Assembly (NCBI GenBank): GCA_013298695.1
Contig: JAAFIS010000001.1
Coordinates: forward strand, 124,001 to 188,000
Source: Betaproteobacteria bacterium
GTDB taxonomy: Bacteria; Pseudomonadota; Gammaproteobacteria; Burkholderiales; Casimicrobiaceae
Direction of reading: 5' to 3'
Length of the DNA stretch: 64,000 nt
Below the pieces are notes generated by a model. That model did no database searches and was not told where the DNA came from. It saw only the letters and a list, made by a program, of their open reading frames with translations. Both the position numbers and the translations under genes were made by a program. Positions within the stretch are counted from its first letter, which is position 1. Every line of letters starts with the position of its first letter. Positions 45,729-54,671 of the stretch are shown piece by piece.

Positions 45729-46604
45729 CTATCGCCAGAGCAATCCCACCACGCCAGCGACCATCAGTAGCGCGCCCAACAGTTTCTCGCCCAGTCGCTC
45801 TTCGCGCAATAGTTTCACCCCAAAGAATGCGGCAAACAGCATCGACACTTCGCGCAACGGCGCGACATGTGAAATTGGCGCCGACTGCATCGCGGTCAAC
45901 ACGAGGATGTAGGCAATCGGAGAGATGATTGAAATCACGACGATATAGCGCCAATTCTTTCTCCATTCGGCACGAATTTCTTCGCGATGGGTGAACAGCA
46001 TCGGCGACATGAAGACTGCGCGTAATGCATTGCACACGTAATCAAGCAGAATCGGCGCGATTAAAAGGTGCTTCACTGCGTAGCCGTCAATCGTTGTGTA
46101 GGCCGCAATGCATGCGCCCGTGGTTGCGCCCCATTTCACCCCGGCGCGCGCGCGCGGTGATGAGTCTTTCAGCGCGCGCAATCCGCCGGCTAAAACAAAA
46201 ATACCGCTTACGATCGCAATGATTCCAAGTGCGGAGGAAACGGTCACCGCCTCACCCAAAAAAATGATCGCCACCATGCTCGAAACAAACGGTCCGGTGC
46301 CGCGAGCGATGGGGTACACAACGCCGTAGTCTGCGGTTTGATAGCCACGCTGCAGCGCAAGCGCATAGGCAATGTGAACGATCGCAGAGAGCGTCAAAAA
46401 TAGCCACTGCGTTGCCGTGAGCTCGGTGATGAGTTCAGGTCGACTCCATCCCCACAGCAAAACGACAGGCCCCCAAATGACTGCCACCACAAACACGCCC
46501 AGCAATACGAAAGGCGCACCACCGCTTGCTTTTTTCGCGAGCAGATTCCACGACGCGTGGATCAGCGCCGCGAGGATGACAAGAGCGAATGTAGTGAGCG
46601 TCAA
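45729..46604 (-). CDS. EamA/DMT superfamily transporter
   Basis: The product is 291 residues with ten predicted membrane helices in two EamA repeats (AALIHASWNLLAKKASGG at the start of the first; PISHVAPLREVSMLFAAFFGVKLLREE in the second). Substrate unknown; metabolite efflux is typical. The start overlaps the stop of the thioredoxin gene by 4 bases. Confidence 0.9.
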   Translation of the reverse strand: MTLTTFALVILAALIHASWNLLAKKASGGAPFVLLGVFVVAVIWGPVVLLWGWSRPELITELTATQWLFLTLSAIVHIAYALALQRGYQTADYGVVYPIARGTGPFVSSMVAIIFLGEAVTVSSALGIIAIVSGIFVLAGGLRALKDSSPRARAGVKWGATTGACIAAYTTIDGYAVKHLLIAPILLDYVCNALRAVFMSPMLFTHREEIRAEWRKNWRYIVVISIISPIAYILVLTAMQSAPISHVAPLREVSMLFAAFFGVKLLREERLGEKLLGALLMVAGVVGLLWR

Positions 46605-47464
46605 TTCAGCGTTGTCGCGAGCGCCTGCCGGAAGCGGCGGACTAGCTCGGGTTGTTCTTTCGCGAGCGAGAAATACTCAATCAATTTTTTCCGCGCGGCT
46701 TGGTCGTTCCAACTGCGATCCAGTTGAACGCTTTCCAAGAGTGTTTCGAACGCGGGTTCAAATTGTGATTCGACAACGAGCACCGCCGCCAATTGCAACC
46801 GCGCTTCGTGATCGCTTGCATCAGCGGCAATCCGTGCTTTCAGCGCGTTGGCTTCGGGCGAATTCCCCGCTTGTTCTGCCGCATCAATTTTGGATGCAAC
46901 GCGCTGGTAATCCTCGTCCATTTTCGACGTCGGCTTGCACTGGGCAAGATACTGTTTGGCCGCTTCGATGCGGTTATCGCGCATCGCGATATCGGCGAGC
47001 ATTACACGCGCGCTGTCGAGCGCAGGCGTCAGCGCAAGCGCGACAGTCAGCTCGTCAATCGCGCCTTCAACGTCGCCCGCCTCGAGTTTTTCTTTTGCTT
47101 TAGTGAGTTTCTCTTCACCGGCACTCGGCAAAATTTTGTCGAGAAATTCGCGGACACGCGCTTCGGGTTGTGCACCCTGAAACGCGCTAACGGGCTTTTG
47201 ACCTTTCAGCGCGATCACTGTCGGAATCGAGCGAATGCCAAACATGCTGGCAATTTCTTGTTGCGCTTCGGTGTCGACTTTAGCCAACCGAAATCGACCG
47301 CCGTACTCCGTAGCAAGTTTTTCGAGAATAGGTGTCAATACCTTGCACGGACCGCACCACTCGGCCCAAAAATCGAGCACGATCAGCGTTTGTTCGGACG
47401 CAGCGATCACGTCGGTTTCGAAATTCTCAACGGTGACGTCGAAGATATGGGGCACTGAATTCAT
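46601..47464 (-). CDS. CnoX/YbbN-like thioredoxin with TPR region
   Basis: The product is 287 residues. The thioredoxin domain (1-~110) has the active site WAEWCGPCKVL, followed by helical tetratricopeptide-like repeats to the end. The size and architecture match CnoX, a redox chaperone working with GroEL and DnaK. Unlike E. coli CnoX, whose motif is SxxC, this one keeps both cysteines and may act as an oxidoreductase. The stop overlaps the transporter gene. Confidence 0.9.
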   Translation of the reverse strand: MNSVPHIFDVTVENFETDVIAASEQTLIVLDFWAEWCGPCKVLTPILEKLATEYGGRFRLAKVDTEAQQEIASMFGIRSIPTVIALKGQKPVSAFQGAQPEARVREFLDKILPSAGEEKLTKAKEKLEAGDVEGAIDELTVALALTPALDSARVMLADIAMRDNRIEAAKQYLAQCKPTSKMDEDYQRVASKIDAAEQAGNSPEANALKARIAADASDHEARLQLAAVLVVESQFEPAFETLLESVQLDRSWNDQAARKKLIEYFSLAKEQPELVRRFRQALATTLN

Positions 47465-47509
47465 AGCGTTACAAAAAGCGGAAGCAATAAACCGTTATTA
47501 TCGTTGCCG

Positions 47510-48430
47510 ATGCCGACTCAGCAGCACCAACATCGGCGCGCAATCATCTTGATGACCTGCGCGCTCGCCATTCTCATTTGCCTTGACGCCAGCGGCAAGT
47601 ACCTCGGGCAAGCAGGCGTTCCCGTTGCCGCGAGCGCCTGGTCTCGCTACGTCGGCCATTTTTTTGTTGTGCTTCTTCTGTTTTATCCACGAGAAGGGCG
47701 TCGTATCTTCTCCGCGCACCGACCGAGCTTCCAGTGGGCTCGCGGGATGTTGATGGTGACGGTGACACTTTTGTATTTCGCTGCGCTGATCCATTTACCG
47801 CTTGCCGAAGCGACCGCGCTCTTCTTTCTCACGCCGATCATCACGACGGCGCTCGCGGCATGGCTGTTGCACGAGCGCCCGGGTCGCGCGACGCTGATTG
47901 CCATTACGCTCGGTTTTCTGGGCGTTTTAGTGGTGGTGCGCCCGGGGACGTCACTGTCGCTGCTCGGGCTCGGGCTGGTCGTTGCAGCCGCTTTTTGTAA
48001 CTCGGGCTATCAAACACTCACCCGCGCGTCCGGTGCAAAAAGTGGCGCACGCCCGGAACGAGTGAGCACGCAGCTGCTGTACGCGGGGATGGTCGGCGCG
48101 ATTGTAATGACCGCATCGATGCCGTTTTGGTCGGATTGGAGCTGGGTCGCGGCGGCATCGACGACAACGCGCTTGGTGTTTTTACTGGTCGGTGTGCTCG
48201 GTGCGCTCGGACATCTGCTGCTGATCCGGGCGTTCACCTTAGCGCCCGCATCGAGTCTTGCGCCCTGGATGTACCTGCAGTTGGTATGGTCGGTTGCAAT
48301 CGGTTGGTTGGTGTTTGGCAACGTCCCCGACCTCATCACCCTCGCGGGAATGGCAGTGATTGGTCTAGCACCGCAGCTGACTCGATTTGATCGAAAAAAG
48401 ACAGCCGTGCCCAACGAAATTGCGCATTGA
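47510..48430 (+). CDS. EamA/DMT superfamily transporter
   Basis: The product is 306 residues with ten membrane helices and two EamA repeats (LIHLPLAEATALFFLTPIITT, FTLAPASSLAPWMYLQLVWS). It is divergent from the thioredoxin gene with a 45-base gap. Sequence is only distantly like the DMT protein at 45729-46604. The ATG at 47510 is used; a TTG 6 bases upstream is in frame. Confidence 0.9.
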   Translation: MPTQQHQHRRAIILMTCALAILICLDASGKYLGQAGVPVAASAWSRYVGHFFVVLLLFYPREGRRIFSAHRPSFQWARGMLMVTVTLLYFAALIHLPLAEATALFFLTPIITTALAAWLLHERPGRATLIAITLGFLGVLVVVRPGTSLSLLGLGLVVAAAFCNSGYQTLTRASGAKSGARPERVSTQLLYAGMVGAIVMTASMPFWSDWSWVAAASTTTRLVFLLVGVLGALGHLLLIRAFTLAPASSLAPWMYLQLVWSVAIGWLVFGNVPDLITLAGMAVIGLAPQLTRFDRKKTAVPNEIAH

Positions 48431-48453
48431 CTGTTGGAGCTAGATTAAAACGA

Positions 48454-48481
48454 ACGGCGAGCGACTGTGAGCGCTCGCCGT
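48454..48481. terminator. Hairpin after the DMT gene
   Basis: A perfect 10-base inverted repeat, ACGGCGAGCG / CGCTCGCCGT, with an eight-base loop, lies between the DMT stop and the ABC operon start. No T-run follows, so termination is only possible. Confidence 0.45.
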
Positions 48482-48531
48482 AGAATCGAGCGCTTTTAGA
48501 CCTAAAGCTGTTCAAAAGACGGCCTTTCGCC

Positions 48532-50403
48532 ATGGATCATCCAGTTTTCACGCGCAATGCGCGAGTCGGTGTGGCAGCGATCCTGTCAATTGCACTGATT
48601 GCGCTTACGGGTTGCGGCGACCAATCGCCCAAGAGTGCCCAGCAGTCACCGAGCGACGCCGCAGTCGCCTCAGCAGTTTCACCGGTGAAATCGGCGGACG
48701 GCAAAAAAGTATTGCGAATCCCGTTCGTTGTCGCCGAGACTGGTTTTGATCCTGCAAACGTGCACGACTTGTATTCAAGCATCGTGGTTGAAGGTATTTT
48801 TGATGCGTTGTTAACGTACGACTACCTCGCTGAACCGTCAAAATTAGTTCCGAAGATCCTCACCGAGATGCCGTTGGTTGAGGACAACGGCACGACTTAC
48901 ACGGTGAAAATAAAGAAGGGCATTTTCTTCTCGCCGCACGAAGTATTTGGCGACAAAAAGCGTGAACTAGTAGCGCAAGACGTCGTGTATTCGATGAAGC
49001 GTCACTACGATGATTCGATCAAACCGGTATGGCGTTTTTTGATCGAAGGAAAAATCGTTGGCATGAACGCGTGGTACGACGCGGGAAAAAAAGCGGGGAA
49101 GCTTGATTGGGACGCAACGATTCCTGGGCTGCAGGTCGTTGATTCACACACGTTAAAAATCAAGCTCACCAAACCCGACTACAACTTCAACTACGTGCTC
49201 GCGCATCCGGCGATGAGCGTCGTTGCGCGGGAAGTCGTTGAGAAATACCCAAACGACGTTCAGGCGCACCCTATTGGCACGTCAGCCTACTACTTAAAGG
49301 AATGGGTACGTGGCCAAAAAATCGTGCTTGAAAAAAATCCAAATTGGCGCGGCGGGACGTGGGATTTCAAGCCGTCGGGCAAAGACCCATACGACGAAGT
49401 TTTGGTCAAACAAATGCAGGGCAAACCGCTGGCCTCCATTGATCGCGTAGAGATTTACCCGATCGATGAAGAGCAATCACGTTGGCTTGCATTCAAAGAC
49501 AAGCAGCTCGATCTGATCAACGTGCCGCAGTCATTCGTGCCGCAAGCGATGCCCGGCGGTAAGCTCATCCCGGAATTGCAATCACAAGGGATTCGCGTTC
49601 AGAAAGCCATCGATCCCGAGTACACCTATATGTACTTTCAGTGGAACGATCCGATCTGGGGCGGCAGCGAAAAGCACAAAATTGCGCTACGTCGCGCAGT
49701 TGCGCACGCGATCAATCGCGATGAAGAAATCAACATCATCCGCAAAGGTCAGGCGATTCGCGCCGAGTTTTTAGTGCCGAAAGGCGTGGCGGGTCACAAA
49801 GAAGATTTCGCGTCAAACGTAGCGTACAACCCGGCTCTAGCCAACGCATTGCTCGATAAGTTTGGTTACAAAAAAGGCACGGACGGTTATCGCACGACAC
49901 CGGATGGCAAGCCGCTTGTTTTCAAATACAACTCAACACCGACGGCGATCGAGCGCGAGTTCGACGAGCTCTACAAGAAGAACTTAGACGTAATCGGCAT
50001 TCGCTATGACACAGAGAAAGAGAAGTTCGCCGACGCTATCAAACGTGAGAAGCGTTGCCAGATAACGATCCGTGGCGCGGCATGGATTGCCGACTATCCG
50101 GATGGCGACAACTTCACGCAGTTGCTCTACAGTAAGAACATCGGCGAGACCAATAACGGCTGCTACAAGAGCGAGGCGTACGACAAACTCTACGAAGCGT
50201 CGGCGCTGTTGCCGGATGGTCCAGAGCGCGACAAGATCTACCTCGAAATGCAAAAGCAGTTTGAGGCGGACACACCGTGGGTGATGGGTGTGACTCGCCT
50301 TCGCAATCAAGCGATCTATCCGTGGGTGCTTGGATACAAGAAACACCCGGTGCTGCTCGCAGAGTGGATGTACATGGATATCAATACGGGTAAGGGGAAA
50401 TAG
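48532..50403 (+). CDS. Oligopeptide-type ABC transporter substrate-binding lipoprotein (SBP family 5)
   Basis: The product has 623 residues. The lipoprotein signal has lipobox LIALTGC (about residue 27). Family 5 features: VLRIPFVVAETGFDPANVHD, DVVYSMKRHYD, HPIGTSAYYLKEW, RRAVAHAINRDEEIN. The family binds peptides, nickel or sugars; the large size is closest to the peptide/microcin C (YejA-like) group. It starts a tight four-gene operon with two permeases and a fused ATPase. Confidence 0.93.
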   Translation: MDHPVFTRNARVGVAAILSIALIALTGCGDQSPKSAQQSPSDAAVASAVSPVKSADGKKVLRIPFVVAETGFDPANVHDLYSSIVVEGIFDALLTYDYLAEPSKLVPKILTEMPLVEDNGTTYTVKIKKGIFFSPHEVFGDKKRELVAQDVVYSMKRHYDDSIKPVWRFLIEGKIVGMNAWYDAGKKAGKLDWDATIPGLQVVDSHTLKIKLTKPDYNFNYVLAHPAMSVVAREVVEKYPNDVQAHPIGTSAYYLKEWVRGQKIVLEKNPNWRGGTWDFKPSGKDPYDEVLVKQMQGKPLASIDRVEIYPIDEEQSRWLAFKDKQLDLINVPQSFVPQAMPGGKLIPELQSQGIRVQKAIDPEYTYMYFQWNDPIWGGSEKHKIALRRAVAHAINRDEEINIIRKGQAIRAEFLVPKGVAGHKEDFASNVAYNPALANALLDKFGYKKGTDGYRTTPDGKPLVFKYNSTPTAIEREFDELYKKNLDVIGIRYDTEKEKFADAIKREKRCQITIRGAAWIADYPDGDNFTQLLYSKNIGETNNGCYKSEAYDKLYEASALLPDGPERDKIYLEMQKQFEADTPWVMGVTRLRNQAIYPWVLGYKKHPVLLAEWMYMDINTGKGK

Positions 50404-50406
50404 GCA

Positions 50407-51345
50407 ATGTTTGCGTACATCATTCGCCGCCTATGGCAAATCGTGCCTACGATGCTCGGCGTCATCCTATTGATCTTCTTTTTGTTCAACGTCGTTGGCG
50501 GTGACCCGGCATATTTGCTGGCGGGAAAAATTTCTAACCCAGAACAGATTGCGAATATTCGCAAACAGCTCGGCATCGACGAGCCGTATTACATCCAGCT
50601 CTGGATTTTCTTCAAACAAGTCGTGACCTTTAACTTCGGCCAAAGCTGGAGCACGAACGAATACGTGTCGAGTATCTTTGCAACGCGACTTCCGGCATCG
50701 CTGATGATCGGTATTCCGCTGTTGATCCTCGAAACTATCATTGCGATTGGCATCGCGCTGTCGGTAGCTTACGTGCGCGGATCGCTCACCGATCGCTCGG
50801 TGATGGTGGGTTGCACCATTGCACAATCAATTTCGATTTTGGTCTACATCATTGTGTTCCAGTACGTGCTGGCTTACAAATTTGGCTGGTTTCCCGTGCA
50901 AGGCTGGGGCAACGGTTTCTTCGAGAATTTGTTCAAGTATTCCGCGCTGCCAGTGTTGATCGCGCTGGTTGTTTCGCTGGCTCCGAATATTCGGTTGTAT
51001 CGCACGTTCTTGCTCGATGAAATGAACCAAGACTACGTGCGTACGGCGCGTGCGAAAGGCTTAACTGAGCGTCGAGTCATGTTGCTACACGTGCTGCGAA
51101 ACGCGTCGATTCCGATCATCACCAATTTGATGATTCAACTGCCTGGCCTGCTTGTGGGGCTCTTTCTCATCGAACGGTTCTTCTCGATTCCAGGTATTGG
51201 ACGAGAGGTAATTTTGTCGGTGGAGCGCTCTGATTTTCCAGTCATCAAAGCGATCACTGTGTACGTAGCGCTTGCTACGATGCTTGCCAACCTCGCGGCC
51301 GACTTGCTCTACAAAGCAGTCGATCCACGCGTTGAACTGAAATAG
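50407..51345 (+). CDS. ABC transporter permease, DppB/YejB type
   Basis: The product is 312 residues with six membrane helices. It starts MFAYIIRRLWQIVPTMLGV, the usual DppB opening. The EAA loop reads NQDYVRTARAKGLTERRVMLLHVLRNASIP. It lies 3 bases after the binding-protein stop. Together with the next gene it forms the heterodimeric membrane channel. Confidence 0.95.
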   Translation: MFAYIIRRLWQIVPTMLGVILLIFFLFNVVGGDPAYLLAGKISNPEQIANIRKQLGIDEPYYIQLWIFFKQVVTFNFGQSWSTNEYVSSIFATRLPASLMIGIPLLILETIIAIGIALSVAYVRGSLTDRSVMVGCTIAQSISILVYIIVFQYVLAYKFGWFPVQGWGNGFFENLFKYSALPVLIALVVSLAPNIRLYRTFLLDEMNQDYVRTARAKGLTERRVMLLHVLRNASIPIITNLMIQLPGLLVGLFLIERFFSIPGIGREVILSVERSDFPVIKAITVYVALATMLANLAADLLYKAVDPRVELK

Positions 51346-51360
51346 GCGAGGGGAAGAAGA

Positions 51361-52536
51361 ATGAACACCGCAGTTATGAATCCCTCGATTGGAATTGAGC
51401 GCTCGCCGGGTTTGTGGTCGCTGGCTTGGAAGCGATTGATTGCCGACAAAATCGCCGTCATTTCGCTGGCCATTGTGATCTTGTTTTTGTCACTCGCGCT
51501 GGCCTCATTTGTGGGGCTTATCGCAAAGGGCTGGAACAATGAAGTGGGCGTGAATTACGCGCCGCCGACGTGGTTTAAAGGCTCTGCGCCGACCGAGGAT
51601 TTGTCGAAGAAACAAGCTGTGAACCCGACTGGCCCGTCACTCGATACGGGTCTGGCAAAACCTGAATTCGTGAATGACCGCGACCCGCTTCGCGAAACGG
51701 TGAATGAGCTTAAACAGCAGCTCGGTCAGAGTGCAGGCGCGAATAGCGTAGATGAAATAAAAATCGTTGATCCGCTCGCCGACGTCATTGCGGAGCTCAA
51801 GAAAAAGCTCGGGCGCGTGGGCGACGAGGGAGAAAAAGAGACGGAATCGACGCGGCTGCAGACACTGGCATTTGGTGCGGATAAATGGGGCCGTAGTGTG
51901 TTCGATAAAGTAGTGAAAGGTTCTGAGACATCGATTACGGTCGGGTTCGCGGCGGCCATCGTCGCTACATTGATCGGCACCTTTTTGGGAGCGCTTGCGG
52001 GTTATTACGGCGGTAAGGTCGACGACGCTCTAAATTGGTTTTATTCAATTTTTAACTCTATCCCCTACATTTTGTTGGTGTTGGCGATCGCGGCTGTGCT
52101 CAACAAAAAAGGAATTCTGACGGTTGTTTTGATCCTTGGTCTCACCGGCTGGGCGAGTATCTTCCGTGTCGTTCGAGCTGAGTACATCAAGCACAAAGCG
52201 CGCGATTATGTGCGCGCAGCAAACGCGATTGGCGCGAGTCATTCTCGGCGCATGTTCGTGCATATTTTCCCGAATATTTCGCACGTCGTGCTGGTGCAGC
52301 TCTCGCTCTATGTGGTGATCTTTATCAAGAGCGAAGTGATCTTGTCGTATCTCGGATTCGGTGTCGGTGTGGATACCGTCAGCTGGGGCTCCATGTTGAA
52401 TGAAGCACAAAACGAGTTGATCCTCGGATACTGGTGGCAGTTAGGTGCCGCGACGCTGTTCATGGCGATTTTGGTGACCGCGTTTAGTTTGTTTACCGAC
52501 GCGCTTCGTGATGCGCTCGATCCAAAGTTGAAGTAA
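51361..52536 (+). CDS. ABC transporter permease, DppC/YejE type, with extended periplasmic loop
   Basis: The product is 391 residues. TM1 is at ~31-55 and the remaining five helices lie after residue ~190. FGADKWGRSVFDKVV and the EAA loop RDYVRAANAIGASHSRRMFVHIFPN are typical. The stretch between TM1 and GADKWGRS is ~115 residues, much longer than usual. It contains two similar amphipathic segments (DPLRETVNELKQQLG at ~108 and DPLADVIAELKKKLG at ~137), apparently an internal duplication. It lies 15 bases after the first permease. Confidence 0.94.
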   Translation: MNTAVMNPSIGIERSPGLWSLAWKRLIADKIAVISLAIVILFLSLALASFVGLIAKGWNNEVGVNYAPPTWFKGSAPTEDLSKKQAVNPTGPSLDTGLAKPEFVNDRDPLRETVNELKQQLGQSAGANSVDEIKIVDPLADVIAELKKKLGRVGDEGEKETESTRLQTLAFGADKWGRSVFDKVVKGSETSITVGFAAAIVATLIGTFLGALAGYYGGKVDDALNWFYSIFNSIPYILLVLAIAAVLNKKGILTVVLILGLTGWASIFRVVRAEYIKHKARDYVRAANAIGASHSRRMFVHIFPNISHVVLVQLSLYVVIFIKSEVILSYLGFGVGVDTVSWGSMLNEAQNELILGYWWQLGAATLFMAILVTAFSLFTDALRDALDPKLK

Positions 52537-52550
52537 GCGCGGAGATCAAC

Positions 52551-54236
52551 ATGACAACACCTCTTCTCTCTGTAAAAAATCTTCGCGTTACGTTTCGCAT
52601 TGATCGCAAGAACACCTTCGAAGCGCTCAAAGGCGTCTCGTTCGACGTGATGCCGAACGAAACCGTCGCGCTGGTCGGCGAGTCAGGCTCAGGCAAATCA
52701 GTCACTTCGCTCGCGATCCTGGGTTTGCTGCCAAAGGAAAATGCGAAGGTTGACGCGGGTAGCCGCATTGATTTCGACGGGAAAAACTTGCTGTCTTTGT
52801 CGAAGTCGGAAATCCGCGAACTACGCGGCGACAAGATCTCGATGATTTTCCAGGAGCCGATGAGCTCCTTGAACCCTGTTTTCACAGTCGGCTACCAAAT
52901 CAAAGAAGTGCTGAAAGAGCACAAAAATTTGACGGGCGATGCCGCGCAAAAGCGAGCCATCGCATTGCTCAAAGAGGTTGGCATTCCAAGCGCAGAGGAG
53001 CGCATCGACTACTACCCGCATCAAATGTCGGGCGGCCAGCAGCAGCGCGTCATGATCGCGATGGCGATCGCTTGCGAGCCAAAGTTGCTCATCGCCGATG
53101 AGCCCACAACCGCGCTTGATGTAACCATTCAAAAGCAGATTCTTGATCTGATTGCAGAGATTCAGAAGAAACATGGGATGAGCGTGTTGTTCATCACCCA
53201 TGATCTCGCGGTGGTCGGTGATATCGCAGACCGCGTGGTGGTGATGCGAAGCGGCGACATTAAAGAGCAGGGCACAACGAAAGAAGTGTTCGCAAACCCG
53301 AAGGACGATTACACCAAAGCACTTTTGTCTTGTCGACCGGTGGTTGATTCGCGTCCCAAGCGATTGCCGGTGATCGAGGACTTCATGGCCGGCCGTGCAG
53401 AGGCGATGCGATTGGAGCAACGCTCGCGTGGGGTCAAAGAAAGCGATCCGATCGTGCTCGAAGTCAAGGGCTTGGCAAAAGACTTCTACTCACGCGACGG
53501 ATTGTTTGGAAAGAAGACCTTTCACGCCGCGAAAGATGTGTCATTCAAACTGCGCCGCGGCAAAACCTTGGGTTTAGTCGGCGAATCGGGATCCGGCAAA
53601 ACAACCGTTGGGTTAACGGTGATGCGACTGCACGACGCAACGCACGGCGAAGCGTGGTTCGATGGCAAGAATATTTTTGCGATGAGCGAAAAGGAATTTC
53701 TGCCGTATAAAAAGCGCATTCAAATCGTGTTTCAAAACCCTTACGCGTCTCTGAATCCTCGCTTTACAGTCGGGCAGATTTTGATGGAGCCGATGATCAT
53801 TCACAACATCGGAAAAGATGGCGCAGATCGATCCAAAATGGCGTTCGAGCTGCTCTCCAAAGTCGGTTTGCCGGAGATGAGTTTCTACAAGTACCCGCAC
53901 GAGTTTTCCGGCGGTCAACGCCAGCGCATTGCGATCGCGCGATGCTTGACGATGAAGCCCGACATTTTGATTTGTGACGAATCGGTGTCGGCGCTTGACG
54001 TCTCGGTGCAGGCACAGGTGTTGAACTTGTTGCAAGATTTGCAGGATGAGTTTGGCCTGTCGTACATCTTCATCTCGCACGATCTCGCGGTCGTTAAATA
54101 CATGAGCGACGAAGTGATGGTCATGAGTAACGGCGAAGTGGTGGAACATCGGGATTCCGACGCACTCTACGCCGCCCCTCAGCATGACTACACCCGGAAA
54201 TTGCTTGATTCGATTCCGAAGGGATTGCACGCGTAG
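52551..54236 (+). CDS. Fused oligopeptide ABC transporter ATPase (DppD-DppF / YejF type)
   Basis: The product is 561 residues with two complete ATPase halves. The first has Walker A GESGSGKS, signature [12 protein letters not shown] and Walker [10 protein letters not shown]. The second has [21 protein letters not shown] and [11 protein letters not shown]. Each carries the C-terminal extension of oligopeptide transporters ([28 protein letters not shown]). The fusion is as in YejF. It closes the operon, and no terminator hairpin is clear after it. Confidence 0.95.
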   Translation: MTTPLLSVKNLRVTFRIDRKNTFEALKGVSFDVMPNETVALVGESGSGKSVTSLAILGLLPKENAKVDAGSRIDFDGKNLLSLSKSEIRELRGDKISMIFQEPMSSLNPVFTVGYQIKEVLKEHKNLTGDAAQKRAIALLKEVGIPSAEERIDYYPHQMSGGQQQRVMIAMAIACEPKLLIADEPTTALDVTIQKQILDLIAEIQKKHGMSVLFITHDLAVVGDIADRVVVMRSGDIKEQGTTKEVFANPKDDYTKALLSCRPVVDSRPKRLPVIEDFMAGRAEAMRLEQRSRGVKESDPIVLEVKGLAKDFYSRDGLFGKKTFHAAKDVSFKLRRGKTLGLVGESGSGKTTVGLTVMRLHDATHGEAWFDGKNIFAMSEKEFLPYKKRIQIVFQNPYASLNPRFTVGQILMEPMIIHNIGKDGADRSKMAFELLSKVGLPEMSFYKYPHEFSGGQRQRIAIARCLTMKPDILICDESVSALDVSVQAQVLNLLQDLQDEFGLSYIFISHDLAVVKYMSDEVMVMSNGEVVEHRDSDALYAAPQHDYTRKLLDSIPKGLHA

Positions 54237-54671
54237 CGTCTGCCTAAGGGCTTACCCCAAACGCGTGTAGTCGCTTGTTGTAATCGCACAACTCATTCCC
54301 AACTGGCTATTTCGCTGCGGGCGCCTATTTAGTGGGCAATCACGGCGAATCAAAAATTAATCGATAATCCGATTAATTTGCGCGCCCACCCAACGTTTTA
54401 GGCATTAGGTCTGCGGAACGCACTTGTTTGCCAGCCGTATTTTTTGTAAGCAGCGGCGCAAGCAACGCGCGTTCTGCGCGTCGTCGGATGCTGCTCGTTC
54501 CCAAAAAAATCAATAGCTTAGCGTTCATTTCTAATGTGAATTTTCGGCTAAGTTCGCCCCGATGCTCCGCAATCGGCATTGGTCAAACGCTTACAGTTTG
54601 TTACCAGCCAATGACAAAATTGTGAAGTCGTTTATCAACCGTCCAACCGGACATTTCTGGAAAAAATCGCC
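54237..54671. other. Gap before the first TonB-dependent receptor
   Basis: A 435-base region. At 54321-54337 it has GCGCCTATTTAGTGGGC, a degenerate member of the window's recurring palindrome. A minus-strand frame of 68 codons at 54373-54579 has no recognisable features and is not called. The region probably holds the receptor promoter and a leader; I cannot place -35/-10 elements with confidence. Confidence 0.45.

Noticed and set aside
54373-54579. Minus-strand frame of 68 codons before the first TonB receptor
   Set aside because: No recognisable domain, no ribosome site, and it lies in what should be the receptor's promoter region.
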